Source of the DNA: Roseibium alexandrii DFL-11
GTDB lineage: Bacteria > Pseudomonadota > Alphaproteobacteria > Rhizobiales > Stappiaceae
Assembly: GCF_000158095.2 (NCBI RefSeq)
Contig: NZ_CM011002.1
Coordinates: forward strand, 735,541-799,540
Length of the DNA stretch: 64,000 bases
Direction: 5' to 3'
The notes beneath the pieces were generated by a model. That model saw only the letters and a program-made list of their open reading frames with translations. It had not been told where the DNA came from and ran no database searches. Of the stretch, positions 61,236-64,000 are shown in pieces. A program made the position numbers and the translations under genes. Positions within the stretch are counted from its first letter, which is position 1; each line of letters opens with the position of its first letter.

Positions 61236-62840
61236 ATGGAACTCAACGTCGTCGATCTGTCGCGGCTGCAGTTTGCCATGACTGCAATGTACCATTTCCT
61301 GTTCGTGCCGCTGACCATCGGGCTCTCGATCCTGCTTGCCACGATGGAAACGGTCTATGTCATGACCGGTCGCGAAATCTGGAAACGGATGGTGAAGTTC
61401 TGGGGAACCCTGTTCGGCATCAATTTCGTGCTCGGGGTCGCCACGGGGCTTACCATGGAGTTCCAGTTCGGCATGAACTGGGCCTATTTCAGCCAGTATG
61501 TCGGGGATGTGTTCGGCGCGCCTCTGGCCATCGAAGGCTTGATGGCATTCTTTCTCGAAGCGACCTTTGTCGGCCTGTTTTTCTTCGGCTGGGATAGACT
61601 GACGAAACGCCAGCACCTCGCTGCGACCTGGGCCGTTGCTTTCGGAACCAATTTTTCAGCGCTCTGGATCCTAATCGCGAACGGCTGGATGCAGCATCCT
61701 GTCGGTGCGGAGTTCAATCCCGACACAATGCGGATGGAAGTCACCAGCTTCTATGAAGTCCTGTTCAACCCGGTTGCCCAGGCAAAATTTGTTCACACTG
61801 TATCGGCCGGTTATGTAACCGCTGCGATGTTCATGATCGGGATCTCAGCGTGGTACATGCTGCAGGGTCGTCACCTGCAGATCGCGAAGCGGTCTATGGC
61901 AATCGCCTCTGCATTCGGCTTTGCGTCGGCACTCTCCGTCGTCGTTCTGGGCGATGAGAGCGGCTACGAAGCCAACTTGAACCAGAAGATGAAACTCGCA
62001 ACCATCGAAGCGATGTGGCACACGGAACCGGCCCCGGCCGCGTTCAATGTTGTTGCCTTGCCCGACATGGAAACGCGGGAAAACATCTTCGCAATCGAAG
62101 TCCCTTACGTCATGGGTTTGATCGCCACGCGGTCTCTTGATACCGAGATCCCGGGAATTACCGAGCTTGTGGAGCGGTCAAATGATCGGATCCGGCAGGG
62201 CGCTATCGCGTGGAATTCCTTACAGAAAATCAGGGAGAATCCGGCAGAGGCAAGCGAGGAATTGCGGGAAACCTTCCGCCAGAACGCTGATTCTCTTGGA
62301 TACGCCTATCTGCTGTTGCCCTATACCGACAATCCGATGGAAGCGACTACAGAGCAGGTTGATGCGGCTGCCTGGTCGACAGTGCCGAATGTCTGGCCGA
62401 TGTTCTACGCTTTCCGGATTATGGTGGCGTGCGGTTTCTTCTTCATTCTGCTGACCGCGGTGTTCTTCTACTATTCGTCCGCGGGACGGCTCGAAACACT
62501 GATCGAAAAGCGCCGGTGGATCCTGCATGTCGCCGTCTGGTCTATTCCGCTGCCATGGATTGCGTGTGAGATGGGCTGGTTCGTCGCCGAATATGGCCGC
62601 CAGCCATGGATCATCGAGAGCATGTTGCCCACGACCGTCGGGGTTTCAAGCTTGTCCGTAGCAGAAGTCCTGTTGACGCTCGTCGGCTTTGTCGCGCTCT
62701 ACAGCACGCTCCTAGTCATCGAGATCGCGTTGATGATCAAGTACATCAAGATCGGACCGGAGGACGGCGAGAAGATCGCACCAAACCCGCCACCGTCCGT
62801 TTCGGCGCCCTCACCAGCCTCAGCAGTTCCGGCGGAGTAA
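61236..62840 (+). CDS. cydA: Cytochrome bd ubiquinol oxidase subunit I
   Basis: Heme-bearing subunit of the bd oxidase that reduces O2 with quinol at high affinity. The 534-residue chain has the heme ligands in MYHFLFVPLTIG (His, about 18-29), KFVHTVSAGYV (His, near 186) and CEMGWFVAEYGRQPW (Met, near 440), and the acidic proton-channel region in GDVFGAPLAIEGLMAFFLEATFVG, split as APLAIEGLMAFFLEATF. The Q-loop region is of the short (CIO-like) type, judged by length. AGGGGAA precedes ATG 61236. The order cydDCAB is that of a complete bd operon. Confidence 0.97.
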   Translation: MELNVVDLSRLQFAMTAMYHFLFVPLTIGLSILLATMETVYVMTGREIWKRMVKFWGTLFGINFVLGVATGLTMEFQFGMNWAYFSQYVGDVFGAPLAIEGLMAFFLEATFVGLFFFGWDRLTKRQHLAATWAVAFGTNFSALWILIANGWMQHPVGAEFNPDTMRMEVTSFYEVLFNPVAQAKFVHTVSAGYVTAAMFMIGISAWYMLQGRHLQIAKRSMAIASAFGFASALSVVVLGDESGYEANLNQKMKLATIEAMWHTEPAPAAFNVVALPDMETRENIFAIEVPYVMGLIATRSLDTEIPGITELVERSNDRIRQGAIAWNSLQKIRENPAEASEELRETFRQNADSLGYAYLLLPYTDNPMEATTEQVDAAAWSTVPNVWPMFYAFRIMVACGFFFILLTAVFFYYSSAGRLETLIEKRRWILHVAVWSIPLPWIACEMGWFVAEYGRQPWIIESMLPTTVGVSSLSVAEVLLTLVGFVALYSTLLVIEIALMIKYIKIGPEDGEKIAPNPPPSVSAPSPASAVPAE

Positions 62841-62846
62841 ACGATC

Positions 62847-64000
62847 ATGGTCCTACACGAACTCATCGATTACTCGACCTTGAAAGTGATCTGGTGGTTG
62901 CTGCTCGGCATTTTGCTGATCGGTTTCGCCGTAACCGACGGTTTCGATATGGGCGTAGGAACGCTCCTGCCGTTCATCGCCGAAACCGATATCGAGCGGC
63001 GTGTCGTGATCAACACGATCGGTGCCACCTGGGAAGGCAATCAGGTCTGGTTCATCTTGGGGGGCGGTGCGATCTTTGCAGCCTGGCCGCCACTGTATGC
63101 CATCAGCTTTTCCGGTTTTTACCTGGCCATGTTCGTGGTCTTGGCGGCTATGATCCTGCGGCCGGTGGCATTTAAGTATCGCTCTAAACGGCCTGACCCT
63201 AATTGGCGCAGCTCCTGGGACTGGGCACTCTTCACCGGGTCTTTTGTACCTGCGCTGGTGTTTGGTGTTGCGGTCGGGAATGTTCTTCTTGGGGTTCCAT
63301 TCCGGCTCGATAATGAACTTCGCATGACCTACGACGGCTCGTTCTTTGGGCTATTCTCGCCATTTACGCTCCTCTGCGGTCTTTTGTCGGTCACAATGTT
63401 GGTGATGCACGGGGCGGTCTGGCTGGTGATGCGGACAACCGGGGAGATTGCTGCGCGGGCCAGAAAGGCGGGCACCTTTGCAGCTCTCGGCGGGATCCTT
63501 CTCTTCGGCGTTGGCGGTTATCTTGTCGTGAGCGGTTATGTGGAGGGGTTCCGGATCACGTCAGAGGTTGATCCGAACATGCAAGCCAACCCGCTCGCCA
63601 AACAGGCGGTTGTTGAGGGCGGTGCCTGGATGCGGAACTATGCGGACTATCCGGTGCTTTGGCTTGCCCCGATCATGGGGTTCCTGGGGATGCTCGGCAC
63701 GCTTTTACTGCTGCAAACGCGTCTTGAAATGCCGATTTTTGCGTTCTCGAAGATGGCCGTATTTGGGATCATCGCCACCGTCGGTGTTTCGATGTTCCCG
63801 TTCATCTTGCCGTCCTCGGTGCAGCCGGAGGCGAGCTTGACCGTTTGGGATGCCTCTTCGACACATCGCACGCTCTTCAACATGCTCGTGGCGGTCGTTA
63901 TCTTTCTTCCGATCATCCTGGTTTACACGGCCTGGGTCTACAAGGTGCTGTGGGGCAAGATTGATGAAGAAACCATCGAACGCGACAATCACACGGCCTA
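62847..64000 (+). CDS. cydB: Cytochrome bd ubiquinol oxidase subunit II (cut at right edge)
   Basis: Membrane subunit without heme; 384 codons are visible. The start ATG 62847 lies 6 bp after the cydA stop, with GGAG upstream. Family motifs are LIGFAVTDGFDMGVGTLLP (about 20-38), TIGATWEGNQVWFILGGGAIFAAWP (about 53-77, quoted as WEGNQVWFILGGGAIF) and GFYLAMFVVLAAMILRP. The visible sequence ends HTA followed by TA, which looks like the usual C-terminus with one more residue (HTAY) to come. The small subunit cydX, if present, lies outside. Confidence 0.95.
   Translation, partial: MVLHELIDYSTLKVIWWLLLGILLIGFAVTDGFDMGVGTLLPFIAETDIERRVVINTIGATWEGNQVWFILGGGAIFAAWPPLYAISFSGFYLAMFVVLAAMILRPVAFKYRSKRPDPNWRSSWDWALFTGSFVPALVFGVAVGNVLLGVPFRLDNELRMTYDGSFFGLFSPFTLLCGLLSVTMLVMHGAVWLVMRTTGEIAARARKAGTFAALGGILLFGVGGYLVVSGYVEGFRITSEVDPNMQANPLAKQAVVEGGAWMRNYADYPVLWLAPIMGFLGMLGTLLLLQTRLEMPIFAFSKMAVFGIIATVGVSMFPFILPSSVQPEASLTVWDASSTHRTLFNMLVAVVIFLPIILVYTAWVYKVLWGKIDEETIERDNHTA

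Noticed and set aside
1..64000. CRISPR arrays, tRNA or rRNA genes, prophage or transposase genes
   Set aside because: None could be recognised by reading both strands.

Overview
The window is GC-rich, densely coded chromosomal DNA from an alphaproteobacterium. The block pyrB, pyrC', plsY, dprA, topA, rnr, DUF983, the fused trpE(G) gene with a short Trp-rich leader peptide, the CydDC/CydAB set and many c-di-GMP proteins together suggest a marine Hyphomicrobiales member of the Stappiaceae type (Roseibium/Labrenzia-like). That placement is inferred from gene content and order; no 16S or tRNA gene is present to confirm it. I saw no rRNA, tRNA, CRISPR array, transposase or phage gene.

Layout. 1-10651 (minus strand, except one peroxiredoxin gene): pyrimidine synthesis (pyrB and a catalytically dead dihydroorotase), phospholipid synthesis (plsY), DNA uptake/processing (dprA), topoisomerase I, RNase R and a DUF983 protein cut by the left edge. 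10909-14070: an AidB-type acyl-CoA dehydrogenase, an AEC carrier and ruvX. 14211-15675: a secreted Ca-binding-repeat/DUF5648 gene broken by a one-base frameshift. 15829-39675: a signalling-rich region with a Cache-GGDEF-EAL protein, a pair of related membrane GGDEF proteins (one degenerate), an ammonium-transporter-PAS-GGDEF-EAL fusion, a secreted caspase-fold pseudoenzyme, and an Aer-like PAS protein beside a soluble chemoreceptor. Envelope, redox and transport genes lie between them (transglycosylase, SMR pump, SH3 protein, TetR/old-yellow-enzyme pair, orphan binding protein). 40240-42603: trpE(G) with its attenuator. 42750-53867: a mixed metabolic region (SthA, 8-oxoguanine deaminase, an FKBP-rhodanese fusion, MarR/EamA, ROK kinase plus class II aldolase, pirin, ThiE). 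54257-56971: a LysR regulator divergent from mmsA. 57595-64000: cydD-cydC-cydA-cydB, with the last gene cut by the right edge.

How the genes work together. The clearest regulatory logic is at trp: the leader peptide MIRTLKAAWWWRGAI, an antiterminator partner sequence at its stop codon, and a GC-rich hairpin before trpE(G). Possible operators are visible between tetR and the old yellow enzyme gene, between marR and its EamA exporter, and as an 18-bp palindrome before an Mpo1-like gene. The signalling region puts at least three predicted catalytically competent c-di-GMP proteins and a split aerotaxis-type receptor within 24 kb, which suggests control of motility and attachment by ammonium and redox/oxygen; that link is inference.

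The strongest candidates for something little described are the Amt-PAS-GGDEF-EAL receptor with its adjacent secreted pseudo-caspase, the FKBP-rhodanese fusion, a ROK kinase without its zinc ligands, and a 66-bp direct repeat of that kinase gene's 3' end flanking a small gene of unknown function. A family of palindromic repeats (CCCGG-TTGATC-CCGGG type) occupies at least six intergenic spots. All functional calls come from reading motifs by eye; no database search was run.
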